DNA of 64,000 bases from an uncultured Candidatus Nemicrothrix sp. (GCA_913055915.1 CAJXKL010000001.1:138399-202398), one strand, 5' to 3'. Positions 7,424 to 16,420 are shown, counted from the stretch's first letter. Notes: generated by a model not told the origin, from the sequence alone. Translations and numbers: made by a program.

Positions 7424-9028
7424 ATGCGTGTAACAACCGTTGATGACGCCATTCGCCAGGTCGCCGAACAGTGGCCCGACGCGCTGGCTCTGGCAGACGC
7501 GCCCAACCGAGAAGCGTTCTTCGCCGGTGAGCCGCTTCGTTTGACCTGGCGCGAGGTCGACCGGGCCGTCGACAATTTGGCTGTCGCGTTGACCGCCATC
7601 GGCGCCGGACCACACGTGACGGTTGCGGTTCAGCTCCCCAACGTCGTCGAGCTGGTCCTCACGATCCTGGCCTGCGGCCGGATCGGAGCCACTGCGGTGC
7701 CGTTTCCCATCCAGCACCGACGCCACGAACTCGACTACGGGCTTCGGGCGTCGTCGGCTCGGATCATCGTCACCGGCACCCGTCCCGACCGGCCAGATCA
7801 ACTCGACACCGTCTCCGCAGTCGTCGACGATCTCGATACTCCGGTTCACATCGCCACGTTCGGCTCGGCGATCGTCGACACCGGAACCGCCCTCACCGTA
7901 GACACGACGGAGGCGGCGGCGTCTCAGGGCGTGCCGGCCGGCCCCGATGAGGTCCTCACCATCTGCTGGACCTCCGGGACGACCGGCACCCCCAAGGGTG
8001 TGCCCAGAACCCCATCTATGTGGCTGGCATCGGGCTACTTCCAGGTCGACGAACTCGACCTCCTCCACGACGACCGGATCCTGTGCCCGTTCCCGCTCGT
8101 CAACATGGCCGGCATCGGCGGAATGCTGGTGCCCTGGGCGATCGTGGGCGCCGTACTCTTCCTCCACCAGCCGCTCGACCTTCCGGTCTTTCTCGGTCAA
8201 CTGACATCGGAGGAGATCACCTACACCGTGGCCCCGCCGGCCCTGCTCAACATGTTGCTGCTGGACGATTCGATCCTCGCCGGCGTCGATCTTTCCCATC
8301 TGCGCAAGATCACCTCCGGCGCCGCGCCACTCGATCCCTGGATGGTGCAGGGTTGGGATGAACTCGGGGTGGAGATCGTCAATGCCTTCGGATCCAACGA
8401 GGGGGCCGCCCTGCTCTCCACGGCGACGTCCGTTCCCGACCCCAAGCTCCGGGCCCGGTACTTCCCGCGGCCGTCCGCGGAAGGCATCGAAGTCCGCCTC
8501 GTCGACCCGGACAGCGAGGACGACATCAACGAGACGGGTCGACCCGGCGAACTTCGCTTTCGTGGTCCGACCGTCTTTGGTGGCTACCTCGACGCGTCGG
8601 GCGCCGAGTTCGATGACGCCGGCTTCTTCCGCACCGGCGACATCTTCGAATGGGCCGACACCTCCTCGGACCCTTGGCTCCTTCGATTCGTCGACCGGGC
8701 CAAAGACATCATCATCAGAGGCGGCATGAAAATCTCCGCCGCAGAGCTCGAAGGACTGATCGCAGCCCACGACTCCGTCGCCGACTGCGCGGCGATCGGT
8801 TACCGCGACGCGTCACTCGGCGAAAGAGTCGGCATCTTCGTGGCTCCCGCCGGCGACCACGAGCCGTCGTTGGAGACGATCGTCGCTCATCTGAGGAACA
8901 TGGGCATCGCCAGCTACAAGCTCCCGGAGCGACTCGAGATCGTCGACGCCCTCCCCCGCAACGCGCTCGGCAAGATCGCCAAGAACGATCTCCGTGATCG
9001 CTGGCGCACCACCGAGGAGAACTCATAA
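7424..9028 (+). CDS. Class I adenylate-forming acyl-CoA synthetase
   Basis: The 534-residue protein is a complete ANL-family enzyme. The phosphate loop T-S-G-T-T-G-T-P-K-G lies near residues 183-192 and the A5 motif is N-A-F-G-S-N-E. The hinge region includes F-F-R-T-G-D and R-A-K-D-I-I-I-R-G-G. The catalytic lysine is in the C-terminal P-R-N-A-L-G-K. Such enzymes activate a carboxylic acid with ATP and transfer it to CoA. The acid cannot be named; the neighbours (SDR, DUF1295) suggest a lipid, steroid or alicyclic substrate. Its TAA stop overlaps the apparent start of the SDR gene, so the three genes are probably translated together. Confidence 0.88.
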   Translation: MRVTTVDDAIRQVAEQWPDALALADAPNREAFFAGEPLRLTWREVDRAVDNLAVALTAIGAGPHVTVAVQLPNVVELVLTILACGRIGATAVPFPIQHRRHELDYGLRASSARIIVTGTRPDRPDQLDTVSAVVDDLDTPVHIATFGSAIVDTGTALTVDTTEAAASQGVPAGPDEVLTICWTSGTTGTPKGVPRTPSMWLASGYFQVDELDLLHDDRILCPFPLVNMAGIGGMLVPWAIVGAVLFLHQPLDLPVFLGQLTSEEITYTVAPPALLNMLLLDDSILAGVDLSHLRKITSGAAPLDPWMVQGWDELGVEIVNAFGSNEGAALLSTATSVPDPKLRARYFPRPSAEGIEVRLVDPDSEDDINETGRPGELRFRGPTVFGGYLDASGAEFDDAGFFRTGDIFEWADTSSDPWLLRFVDRAKDIIIRGGMKISAAELEGLIAAHDSVADCAAIGYRDASLGERVGIFVAPAGDHEPSLETIVAHLRNMGIASYKLPERLEIVDALPRNALGKIAKNDLRDRWRTTEENS

Positions 9029-9921
9029 TCGACTTCAGCGGCCAAGTGGCCATCGTGACCGGCGCAGGCAAGGGCATCGGGCGTGAGATCGCGATGGCTC
9101 TGGGGTCCCGTGGTGCTTCGGTGGTGGTGAACAACCGTTCCCGAGCCGGTGCGGATCCCGCCAGCGATGTTGTCGCTGAGATCAAGCGGGCCGGTGGTGT
9201 TGCGGTTGCCGAGCGCAGCTCGGTGGAGGCGCCGGGTGCCGCCGACGCGCTCGTGACTGCTGCGCTCGACAACTTCGGACGCCTCGATCACGTGGTTGTC
9301 AACGCGGCGATCGTCGACCGAGCGACATTTGCCAACGCAGACTCCGACCGGTTCAGACACGTGATTGAGATCGACTTCATGGCTCCGGTCGCCCTCGCTC
9401 GCGCCGCGCTCGCCGAAGTCCAGAAACGGTCGGGCCGCTTCCTGTTCATGACATCGACCGCCGGCGCCTACGGCGAGTTCGGTGCTTCGTCGTACGCCGC
9501 GGCCAAGGGCGCACTTAATGCATTCGCGAAGACACTGGCCCTCGAACACGCCAGCGACGGCGTGAAGGTGAACCTGCTGTCCCCCTACGCGCTGACCCAG
9601 ATGACCGAAGGCTTCGTCACCGACGAACAAGCCCAAGCCCTCTCACCCGACCGGGTGGTACCGGCTGCTATATGGCTGCTCGGCCCGGACGTCCCGGTCA
9701 CCGGCGCCACCATCGTCGCCGCCGCCAACACCTTCCGCCCCCTGGTCACCGGCGAGGCAACCGGGGTCGCGTTCCCGACCAGCACCACCGTGACCGACGA
9801 CCGATTCGCCCAGGCAGCCAATGAGGTCCTCGATCTCGACGGTTGGATCAGCCATCCCGACGGGATCACCGCGTTCAGGCACCTGATGGCATCCACCGCC
9901 GAGAACGGAGACCAACGATGA
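9025..9921 (+). CDS. Short-chain dehydrogenase/reductase, probable AUA start
   Basis: The protein has the SDR nucleotide-binding motif T-G-A-G-K-G-I-G, the N-A-A-I-like segment, a catalytic serine in M-T-S-T-A-G, and the Y-x-x-x-K pair in S-S-Y-A-A-A-K. The C-terminus is longer than a minimal SDR and resembles 3-hydroxyacyl-CoA dehydrogenases of the multifunctional-enzyme type. The first standard start codon (GTG 9046) would begin immediately at the first beta strand. In frame, seven codons earlier, is ATA at 9025, preceded by GAGGAGA at about 5-base spacing. It forms an ATAA overlap with the synthetase stop and restores I-D-F-S-G-Q. I therefore favour ATA, or an ATG changed by mutation or base-call error. 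The stop overlaps the next ATG. Confidence 0.85.
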   Translation: MIDFSGQVAIVTGAGKGIGREIAMALGSRGASVVVNNRSRAGADPASDVVAEIKRAGGVAVAERSSVEAPGAADALVTAALDNFGRLDHVVVNAAIVDRATFANADSDRFRHVIEIDFMAPVALARAALAEVQKRSGRFLFMTSTAGAYGEFGASSYAAAKGALNAFAKTLALEHASDGVKVNLLSPYALTQMTEGFVTDEQAQALSPDRVVPAAIWLLGPDVPVTGATIVAAANTFRPLVTGEATGVAFPTSTTVTDDRFAQAANEVLDLDGWISHPDGITAFRHLMASTAENGDQR

Positions 9922-10724
9922 ACTGGACCGACCTCGCCGCCGCCCTCGCAGTCGGAGCCTTCATCGCCGCTATCTGGGTCATCGGACTGTGGCTGCTGTC
10001 GATCGCCCGCCGCGACATCTCGATCATCGACGCCGTCTTCACCCTCATCGAAGTCTCGATCATCGGAATCGCCGGCGTCGCCATGGGATCGGCACCTGAC
10101 GCCCGCAAAGCGCTCATCTTCGGCCTGCTGTGCCTCTGGTCGATTCGCCTCACCGCCCACCTCGGATGGCGCAAATGGGGCGAAGGAGAAGACCCCCGCT
10201 ACACCAAGCTCCGAGGCTGGGTCGACGAAGGCTGGCCATTCCACCGCCTTGCCCTGCGGCAGGTCTTCGGCCTCCAAGGCCTCACCATGTACCTGCTCAG
10301 CCTCCCCGCCCTCATCGCCCTCACCGCCGAGGACCCCGGCTCGCTCGGCCCCGCCGCCTACGCCGGCACCGCGGTGTGGGCTATCGGCTTCTTCTTCGAA
10401 ACAGTCGGCGACATCCAACTCGTCCGCTTCAACGCCGACCCCACCAACGAAGGAACCGTTCTCGACACCGGACTCTGGCGATACACCGCCCACCCCAACT
10501 ACTTCGGCGAAGTCATGATGGCCTGGGGCATCTTCATCACCGCTCTCGACGTGTCCTGGGCCGCCCTCGGCATCATCGGACCCATCGCCTACACCCGCCT
10601 CGTCACCCGCATCACCGGCACCCCAACACTCGAGAAACGAGTCCGCCGAACCCGACCCGACTACGCCGCCTACCTCGAACGCACCAGCTCCTTCTGGCCC
10701 CGCCTCCCACGCCCGACCAACTGA
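9918..10724 (+). CDS. DUF1295 (steroid 5-alpha-reductase-like) integral membrane protein
   Basis: The 268-residue protein has about six to seven hydrophobic helices. The C-terminal signature W-R-Y-T-A-H-P-N-Y-F-G-E is typical of DUF1295 and isoprenylcysteine-methyltransferase/steroid-reductase-like proteins. The ATG overlaps the SDR stop as ATGA, with GGAG upstream, so translation is coupled. Family members are membrane NAD(P)H-dependent reductases or of unknown function. With the synthetase and SDR upstream, it may reduce a steroid-like or polyprenyl intermediate; that is inference from context. Confidence 0.82.
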   Translation: MNWTDLAAALAVGAFIAAIWVIGLWLLSIARRDISIIDAVFTLIEVSIIGIAGVAMGSAPDARKALIFGLLCLWSIRLTAHLGWRKWGEGEDPRYTKLRGWVDEGWPFHRLALRQVFGLQGLTMYLLSLPALIALTAEDPGSLGPAAYAGTAVWAIGFFFETVGDIQLVRFNADPTNEGTVLDTGLWRYTAHPNYFGEVMMAWGIFITALDVSWAALGIIGPIAYTRLVTRITGTPTLEKRVRRTRPDYAAYLERTSSFWPRLPRPTN

Positions 10725-11036
10725 CATCAACAACACGACACTCACGGGTGTTCGTAGAGGCTCGGGCTACTGAGTCACGACCTGATCGGCCGAGGTCTGC
10801 TGTACAACCGGGTGACGCGCTGCAAGTTGTGGCGCCGCTTCGAGCCGGCATTAGCAATCCATTTGCAGAACGGCACCCCTGAACGGCGAAAACCGCCTCT
10901 GAGCAGGGCAAACGCGAATTCGTTGAAAAGGGCGTCAGATGCAAGTCACCCGTCCGACACCGGCCGGGCGTTCACGGCATCTGGCGGCGTTGAGCGATAG
11001 GGAGCGGCGTCTGGCGGCACCCAGCGCGCAATCTGT
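10725..11036. other. Intergenic region without a recognisable gene
   Basis: About 310 bases between the DUF1295 gene and the tRNA. Short open frames exist on both strands but none has a credible start, composition or family match. It may hold the terminator of the lipid operon, but I see no strong hairpin with a T-tract. Confidence 0.4.
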
Positions 11037-11119
11037 GTCGGAGGGGGGACTTGAACCCCCACGCCCTTGCGGGCACCAGCCCCTCAAGCTGGCGCGTCTG
11101 CCAATTCCGCCACTCCGAC
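11037..11119 (-). tRNA. tRNA-Leu (anticodon GAG)
   Basis: An 83-nt cloverleaf can be drawn. The acceptor stem is GTCGGAG/CTCCGAC and the D arm starts GCGGAATTGGCAGACGC. The anticodon stem CCAGC/GCTGG encloses a 7-base loop TTGAGGG, giving GAG. A long class II variable arm with a GCAAG loop follows, then the T arm GGGGG-TTCAAGT-CCCCC. The long variable arm and GAG anticodon identify leucine. CCA is not encoded. Confidence 0.95.
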
Positions 11120-11258
11120 GTGGCCTCCGGGAGACCCGGAACGCCGGTCAGGCTACCGGCCACTGATAGGCGACCACCTGCCCGAAGGTTCAGAGGACGC
11201 CTGACACCAGGCTGTATACGAAATTAGCCAACACACACTGTCGGTATGTACTCAGAAG

Positions 11259-11363
11259 ATGACCAAACGCCTTGTCGACATTGACGACGACCTTCTTTCT
11301 GTGGCGCGGACCATCCTCGAGACCGCCACCATGAGGGACACGGTCAATGCAGCTCTCAAACAG
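11259..11363 (+). pseudogene. VapB-type antitoxin stub, truncated
   Basis: The first 35 or so residues (R-L-V-D-I-D-D-D-L-L ... T-V-N-A-A-L-K-Q) match the ribbon-helix-helix N-terminal part of VapB (DUF2191) antitoxins. The frame then runs into sequence antisense to secG and loses similarity. The toxin-neutralising C-terminus and the VapC toxin gene are missing. It lies between a tRNA gene and secG, a typical position for an inserted and then lost module. It may still make a small DNA-binding peptide. Confidence 0.5.
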
Positions 11364-11402
11364 AATGGAATTGTCCGGTGGCGCCCCAACTCAGGGCGCC
11401 TC

Positions 11403-11627
11403 CTAGAACATCAGGCCCAGGGCGATGGTGGTAAAGGCGAACACCAGGGCCGTCACGATCGTGATGCGGTCCAGGTTCTGCTCAACCACGGTCGAGCCTG
11501 CGGTCTGGGCACCGATACCCCCACCGAACATGTCGGAGAGGCCACCACCCTTACCGCTGTGGAGGAGGACCAGGAAGATGATTCCCAGACCTGAGGTTAC
11601 CTGAATGATTGCTACAAGAACGAACAT
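11403..11627 (-). CDS. secG: Preprotein translocase subunit SecG
   Basis: The 74-residue protein has two membrane helices (about 2-22 and 54-74) around the conserved L-H-S-G-K-G-G-G-L-S-D-M-F-G-G-G loop, the hallmark of SecG. It assists SecYE in protein export at the cytoplasmic membrane. It is the last gene of the gap-pgk-tpiA-secG run, 30 bp after tpiA, the usual actinobacterial order. Confidence 0.93.
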   Translation of the reverse strand: MFVLVAIIQVTSGLGIIFLVLLHSGKGGGLSDMFGGGIGAQTAGSTVVEQNLDRITIVTALVFAFTTIALGLMF

Positions 11628-11657
11628 GGTGACAGCAGGCTATCGCTGGCCACGGCT

Positions 11658-12440
11658 TCAGCCGACCAGGCGGTAGGCGATGATTCGGGCGAATTCCTCG
11701 GGGTCCAGTGATGCACCGCCGACAAGAGCACCGTCGATGTCGGGCTGCCTCATCAGATCGGGGGTGCTCACCGGCTTCACTGAGCCGCCGTACTGGATTC
11801 GGACCGAATCGGCCGCTGCATTTCCGAAGTCCTCGCGTACGACCTGCCTGATGACCGCACATACGGCCTGCGCATCCTCGGGGGTCGCCACCCTTCCGGT
11901 GCCGATTGCCCAGATTGGTTCATAGGCAACGACAAGCGAGGCAACCTGTTCAGGCGGCACACCGGCGAGTCCGGCCCGAACCTGACCGGCCACCCTGGCC
12001 TCCGTAGTACCGGCCTCGCGCTCCTCTAGCGTCTCGCCGCAGCACATGATCGGCGTCATGCCTGCGACCAGAACGGCCTTCACCTTCCTGTTGACAACCT
12101 GGTCGATCTCGCCGAACAGCTGTCGACGCTCAGAGTGGCCAACGATCACGAGCGACACGTCCAGCTTGGCCAGCATCGCCGGTGCCACCTCTCCGGTGAA
12201 GGCGCCGCTGGCCTCCCAGTGGCAGTCCTGGGCACCGAGCGTGACCGGGATTTCATCTGACTGAAGGACGGTTTGGACAGACCTCAGGTCCGTGAACGGC
12301 GGATGCACCGAGACGTCGACCGCGTCGTAGTCGTTTGCCGAGAGCAGGTAGGACAGCTTCTGGACCGCCTGGATCGCCTCGAAGTGGTTGTGGTTCATCT
12401 TCCAGTTGCCGCTGATAAGCGGCTTGCGCTCTCCGGCCAT
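11658..12440 (-). CDS. tpiA: Triose-phosphate isomerase
   Basis: The 260-residue TIM barrel has N-W-K-M-N near the N-terminus (catalytic lysine), the catalytic histidine in V-G-H-S-E-R-R, and the catalytic glutamate in A-Y-E-P-I-W-A-I-G-T-G. The phosphate-binding Y-G-G-S-V and G-G-A-S-L lie near the C-terminus. It interconverts dihydroxyacetone phosphate and glyceraldehyde 3-phosphate. It sits 2 bp downstream of pgk in the glycolytic operon. Confidence 0.97.
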   Translation of the reverse strand: MAGERKPLISGNWKMNHNHFEAIQAVQKLSYLLSANDYDAVDVSVHPPFTDLRSVQTVLQSDEIPVTLGAQDCHWEASGAFTGEVAPAMLAKLDVSLVIVGHSERRQLFGEIDQVVNRKVKAVLVAGMTPIMCCGETLEEREAGTTEARVAGQVRAGLAGVPPEQVASLVVAYEPIWAIGTGRVATPEDAQAVCAVIRQVVREDFGNAAADSVRIQYGGSVKPVSTPDLMRQPDIDGALVGGASLDPEEFARIIAYRLVG

Positions 12441-12442
12441 CT

Positions 12443-13570
12443 TCAGCCCCTCTCCAGTCCGACCCGCAGTGCCGCAAGGCCGGGCAGGTCACCCTTCTCG
12501 ATCAGTTCCAGCGCCGCTCCCCCACCGGTGGACACGTGGTCGATCCTGTCGTCCACGCCGAACATCCGGGCAGCAGCGGCGCTGTCGCCACCTCCGACAA
12601 CCGTGAACCCACGGCAGTCGGCCACCGCCTCGGCCACGGTACGGGTGCCAGCGGCGAAACGGGCGTCTTCGAACACTCCCATGGGGCCGTTCCACAGGAC
12701 CGTTCGAGCCTCGGTGATCAGGTCACAGAACTCAACGGCGGACCCTGGGCCGATGTCGAGCCCCATCCAGCCGTCAGGCATGGAGGTTCCCACCTGCCTG
12801 ACCTCGCCGCCAGCTTCCGGGTCACCGATGACGCCGCCGGGCCCGAGTGCCGTGATATCGATCGGCAGCCGTATCGGTGCCCCGGAGTCAAGTAGGCGTG
12901 CACAGGCTTCGACCATGTCCTCCTCGAGCAGGGAGGAACCGACCTTCGCACCCCTGGCAGCCAGGAACGTGAAACACATACCGCCACCCACGATCAGCTC
13001 ATCTACCACCTCCAGGAGCACTTCGATCACTCCCAGCTTGTCGCTCACCTTGGCACCACCAAGGATCGCCAGGAGTGGCCGCCTTGGCGCCGTCCTGAGG
13101 TCTCCCAGAACCTTGGCCTCCCTCGCCAACAGCCGTCCCGCCGCCGACGGAAGGTGGGTCGGCGGGCCGACGACCGATGCGTGGCTGCGGTGCGAGGCAC
13201 CAAAGGCGTCGTTCACATAGGCGTCCTGCCCTTCGATCAGGCCCGCCACGAAAGCCGGGTCGTTTCCGGTTTCGCCCGGATCGAAGCGAAGGTTCTCCAG
13301 CAGAGACACGCCGGGCGCAAGTTCTGCGAGTTGCCTCCGCACGGGTTCCATCGAATACACCGGGTCCGGACGACCTCCGGGGCGACCAAGGTGCGAGCAG
13401 GCCGTCACCACAGCCCCGGCATCAGACAGGTACTGCAGGGTCGGCAACGAGGACCTGATCCGCAGGTCGTCGACAATCTGGCCGTCAGCCAGTGGAACGT
13501 TAAAGTCACACCGAACCAGGACGCGATGACCATCCAGGTTGCCCAGGTCCTCGAGCTGGGGCAGTTGCAT
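12443..13570 (-). CDS. pgk: Phosphoglycerate kinase
   Basis: The 375-residue protein is slightly shorter than the usual 390-400. It has the N-terminal R-C-D-F-N-V-P-L substrate motif, S-H-L-G-R-P, the L-G-G-A-K-V-S-D-K region, and the C-terminal G-G-G-D-S-A-A-A nucleotide-binding segment. It catalyses 1,3-bisphosphoglycerate + ADP to 3-phosphoglycerate + ATP. It lies 5 bp after gap and 2 bp before tpiA. Confidence 0.97.
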   Translation of the reverse strand: MQLPQLEDLGNLDGHRVLVRCDFNVPLADGQIVDDLRIRSSLPTLQYLSDAGAVVTACSHLGRPGGRPDPVYSMEPVRRQLAELAPGVSLLENLRFDPGETGNDPAFVAGLIEGQDAYVNDAFGASHRSHASVVGPPTHLPSAAGRLLAREAKVLGDLRTAPRRPLLAILGGAKVSDKLGVIEVLLEVVDELIVGGGMCFTFLAARGAKVGSSLLEEDMVEACARLLDSGAPIRLPIDITALGPGGVIGDPEAGGEVRQVGTSMPDGWMGLDIGPGSAVEFCDLITEARTVLWNGPMGVFEDARFAAGTRTVAEAVADCRGFTVVGGGDSAAAARMFGVDDRIDHVSTGGGAALELIEKGDLPGLAALRVGLERG

Positions 13571-13575
13571 CGGGA

Positions 13576-14613
13576 CTATTTGCGGCCGGCCTTCCGGGCC
13601 TTCTTGGTGCGGCGAGTACCGACGATCCTTGTCAGGTCCACGAGCCGCGTCGAGTAGCCCATTTCGTTGTCGTACCAGCCACAGACTTTCACCATGGTGC
13701 CGTTGGCCATGGTCAGTCCAGCATCAATGGTGCACGACGCCGGACGGCCGACGATGTCAGCCGAGACAAGCGGTTCCTCGCTGTAGTCCAGCACCTTTGC
13801 CAGGGGGCCCCTACGTGCAGCCGCAGCGTAGGCGGCGTTGACCTGTTCAATTGTTGCCTTCTTCTTGAGGGTGCCGACGAAGTCGGTCACAGAACCGTCG
13901 GGAATGGGCACCCGGAGGGAGATTCCGTCCAAGCGTCCCTTCATCTTGGGCATCACGAGGCTCGTTGCCCGGGCGGCACCGGTTGACGTGGGGACGATGT
14001 TCACTGCTGCGGCCCTTGCCCTACGAAGGTCGCTGTGAGGGCCATCGACCAGGCTCTGGTCTCCTGTGTAGGCGTGGGTGGTGGTCATAAAGCCCTGCTC
14101 GACCCCGAAGGTGTCATCGAGGACCTTGATCATCGGCACGAAACAGTTGGTGGTGCACGAGGCGTTGGAGACGACGTGATGCTTTGCAGGGTCGTAGGAG
14201 TCGTCGTTCACGCCCACCACGAAGGTCGCATCGGCGTCACCGGATGGGGCCGAGATGATTACCTTCTTCGCACCGGCCTCCAGGTGCATTCCTGCCTTCT
14301 CCCTTGCGGTGAAGATGCCGGTTGACTCGATCACCACATCCACCCCAAGGTCTCCCCAGGGCAGGTCGGCCGGGTTCCGCTCAGACAGGACGACAATCTT
14401 GTGCCCGTCGACCGTGATTCCGTTCCGGTTTGCCCTGACACGGACCCCAAGGCGGCCGTGGACCGAGTCATTGGCAAGCAGGAAGGCCATGGTCTCGATG
14501 GCCCCGAGGTCGTTCACCGCCACGAACTCGATCGGCGCTCCTGAGGCACGGGCCGCCCGCAGGAAGTTCCTTCCGATCCGGCCGAAACCGTTGACACCTA
14601 CACGCACTGTCAT
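13576..14613 (-). CDS. gap: Glyceraldehyde-3-phosphate dehydrogenase, type I
   Basis: The 345-residue protein begins with the Rossmann motif G-V-N-G-F-G-R-I-G-R and carries the active-site cysteine in S-N-A-S-C-T-T-N-C. The catalytic histidine is in M-T-T-T-H-A-Y-T-G-D. The C-terminus has an extra basic tail (R-R-T-K-K-A-R-K-A-G-R-K) not needed for the fold. The ATG has AGGAGG ten bases upstream. It leads the gap-pgk-tpiA-secG operon. The usual upstream partners whiA and yvcK are absent; rapZ is the next gene. Confidence 0.97.
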   Translation of the reverse strand: MTVRVGVNGFGRIGRNFLRAARASGAPIEFVAVNDLGAIETMAFLLANDSVHGRLGVRVRANRNGITVDGHKIVVLSERNPADLPWGDLGVDVVIESTGIFTAREKAGMHLEAGAKKVIISAPSGDADATFVVGVNDDSYDPAKHHVVSNASCTTNCFVPMIKVLDDTFGVEQGFMTTTHAYTGDQSLVDGPHSDLRRARAAAVNIVPTSTGAARATSLVMPKMKGRLDGISLRVPIPDGSVTDFVGTLKKKATIEQVNAAYAAAARRGPLAKVLDYSEEPLVSADIVGRPASCTIDAGLTMANGTMVKVCGWYDNEMGYSTRLVDLTRIVGTRRTKKARKAGRK

Positions 14614-14740
14614 GATGATGTTGCCTCCTGGGGCACTCCGGCCACCTACTCAATGGTTACCTGCATTGATAGCCGAAACGGAGGGCTTCGGCACGCAGTC
14701 CGACATGGTCGGTTGTCACACTGCTGGAGGTCTGACCCCG

Positions 14741-15589
14741 TCAGCGATCCAGGTCGCGATGCCTGACTGATGGGTCGAATCCACGTTCCCGGAGCCGTAC
14801 AGCCATGGCCTCGGCCACCGCAACGGATCGATGCCTGCCACCAGTGCATCCGAAGGCGATCGACAGGTACGCCTTCCCCTGGGCTTCGTACGCCGGCAGC
14901 AGGCGACACAGCATCTCCTCCAGTTGGTCGAGGAACGAGGCGGCCATGTCCTGACCGAGCACAAAGTCCTGAACCGGGGCGTCCATTCCGCTGAGGGGGC
15001 GAAGTTCGTCGACCCAGTGGGGGTTCGGTATGAAGCGACAGTCCATGAGCATGTCTGTGTCACGGGGGGCGCCGTGCTTGAAGCCGAAAGAGGTGACGGA
15101 GGTGCGCATCGGCCGATCACCCTCTTCGCCGTAGAGTTCGGTCACCTTGTCCCGGAGGTCGTGGACGCTGATATCGGATGTGTCAATGACCAGATCGGCG
15201 ATTGTCCGTACCGGCTGCATCAAAGCCCGTTCCTCCTCGATTCCGGCCTCGATACCGGAGGCCCCGGGGAACGGGTGCGGCCGATGGCTGCCCTTGTAGC
15301 GCCGTACCAACTCCTCGGTTGAACAGTCGAGGAACACCACACGCATCCGGTTGGAGACCTCCCGCAGGTCATCCAGTGCCCGGAGGCAGTCGCCTTCGAC
15401 GGTGTCAGCCTTGAGGGCGAAGGCCACACGGTCCCACGGAGATTCTGGGCCGACCGCCAGGTCAGCCACCTTGGTGAGGATGTCGGGCGGCAGGCGATCG
15501 ATGACGAACCAGCCCAGGTCCTCCAGGTCACTGGAGAACTCCGACCGACCGGCGCCGGACAGGCCGGTGATCACCAGTAGATCGCTCAT
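14741..15589 (-). CDS. rapZ: RapZ-family nucleotide-binding protein (YvcJ/RapZ)
   Basis: The 282-residue protein has the N-terminal P-loop G-L-S-G-A-G-R-S, with the R-for-K change that is usual in actinobacterial members. D-L-G-W-F-V-I-D-R-L-P follows directly. The C-terminal domain contains the conserved S-F-G-F-K-H-G and C-R-F-I-P-N-P and G-C-T-G-G-x-H-R-S motifs. In E. coli RapZ is an RNase adaptor controlling glmS; in Gram-positives the role is less clear. It normally precedes yvcK and whiA, which are missing here. Confidence 0.92.
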   Translation of the reverse strand: MSDLLVITGLSGAGRSEFSSDLEDLGWFVIDRLPPDILTKVADLAVGPESPWDRVAFALKADTVEGDCLRALDDLREVSNRMRVVFLDCSTEELVRRYKGSHRPHPFPGASGIEAGIEEERALMQPVRTIADLVIDTSDISVHDLRDKVTELYGEEGDRPMRTSVTSFGFKHGAPRDTDMLMDCRFIPNPHWVDELRPLSGMDAPVQDFVLGQDMAASFLDQLEEMLCRLLPAYEAQGKAYLSIAFGCTGGRHRSVAVAEAMAVRLRERGFDPSVRHRDLDR

Positions 15590-15621
15590 GGGGAGATTCT
15601 AGTGGTGGTCTCCATAGCCGG

Positions 15622-16380
15622 TCACCTCACCTCGGTGCGCTCACAGACAAGAACCAGGAGGCGGGGAATGGTCGAGGCCTCCCTGTATTCGACGGCCCGT
15701 GCGAGGAAACCCTCAGGTGGTGCAGGCTCGTACATACGCCTGATGAACAGGTCGTTCTCTGCAAGCGCGTTCACGTAGCGCCCCAGAGGCCGGTGCACGA
15801 AGGGAAGAAAGATTCCCTTTTCGACTTCCTCTGACTCCAGGGACTCAACGAGGTAGGGGCCGATTCTCCAGTACTGCTCAGGCGGGTCCAGGACCTGGTC
15901 GTCAATCCACCCGCTTCCCGGCGCCTGAAGGAGCGGATGGTTCAGGAAGAACGCGAACCGACCTCCGGGACGCAATACACGCGCGACCTCGGCCAAGGAT
16001 GCGTCGACTTCCTGGATGTGCTCAAACACCAGGCAGGCCACGACGGCATCGAAGGCTGCGTCACCGAACGGAAGATACGCTGCTTCGGCACGGGCGTACG
16101 CTGGACCGCCGGCTCGTTCGCCGGCCTTCGTGACCTGGGCCAGCGACGGGTCAATCCCAATGACACACGACGATCCACCGGTGCTGGCTAGACGGCTCAC
16201 CTGGCCTTCGCCGGCTCCTATGTCGAGAATCCTGTCGTAGCCGGACAGAAGGTCTGCCGCCAGTGGCAGTATCTGTTCCTCATACTCCGCGTCCGCACCT
16301 TGGCTGAAGCCCTCCTGCCACCACGCAGCGTGTTTCTCCCATGGGTCCTCGGCGGCCAGCATGAGAGGAGCGTCGCACAT
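15622..16380 (-). CDS. Class I SAM-dependent methyltransferase
   Basis: The 252-residue protein has motif I L-D-I-G-A-G-E-G, an acidic residue after the second strand (G-I-D-P), motif II F-D-A-V-V-A-C, and V-L-R-P-G-G-R-F as in UbiE/COQ5-like small-molecule methyltransferases. The substrate is unknown. ATG at 16380 is preferred over the adjacent TTG at 16383. It is divergent from the EamA gene, and both lie between rapZ and uvrC, where no gene is usually found. Confidence 0.8.
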   Translation of the reverse strand: MCDAPLMLAAEDPWEKHAAWWQEGFSQGADAEYEEQILPLAADLLSGYDRILDIGAGEGQVSRLASTGGSSCVIGIDPSLAQVTKAGERAGGPAYARAEAAYLPFGDAAFDAVVACLVFEHIQEVDASLAEVARVLRPGGRFAFFLNHPLLQAPGSGWIDDQVLDPPEQYWRIGPYLVESLESEEVEKGIFLPFVHRPLGRYVNALAENDLFIRRMYEPAPPEGFLARAVEYREASTIPRLLVLVCERTEVR

Positions 16381-16420
16381 CAACGCATGCGACGTGTGGC
16401 CATGCTCCTAGCCTGCTCCC

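Noticed and set aside
7151..8770. Long minus-strand open frame of over 500 codons
   Set aside because: It is antisense to a complete acyl-CoA synthetase with all motifs, and its composition is that of a high-GC shadow frame.
9585..10745. Minus-strand open frame of 386 codons rich in G, E and D
   Set aside because: Antisense to the SDR and DUF1295 genes; repetitive composition caused by codon bias.
10812..11119. Integrated element at the tRNA-Leu(GAG) gene
   Set aside because: No integrase or duplicated tRNA 3' end is seen on either side within the window.
14614..14740. Remnant of whiA or yvcK between gap and rapZ
   Set aside because: The 127-bp gap translates in no frame into a recognisable WhiA or YvcK segment.
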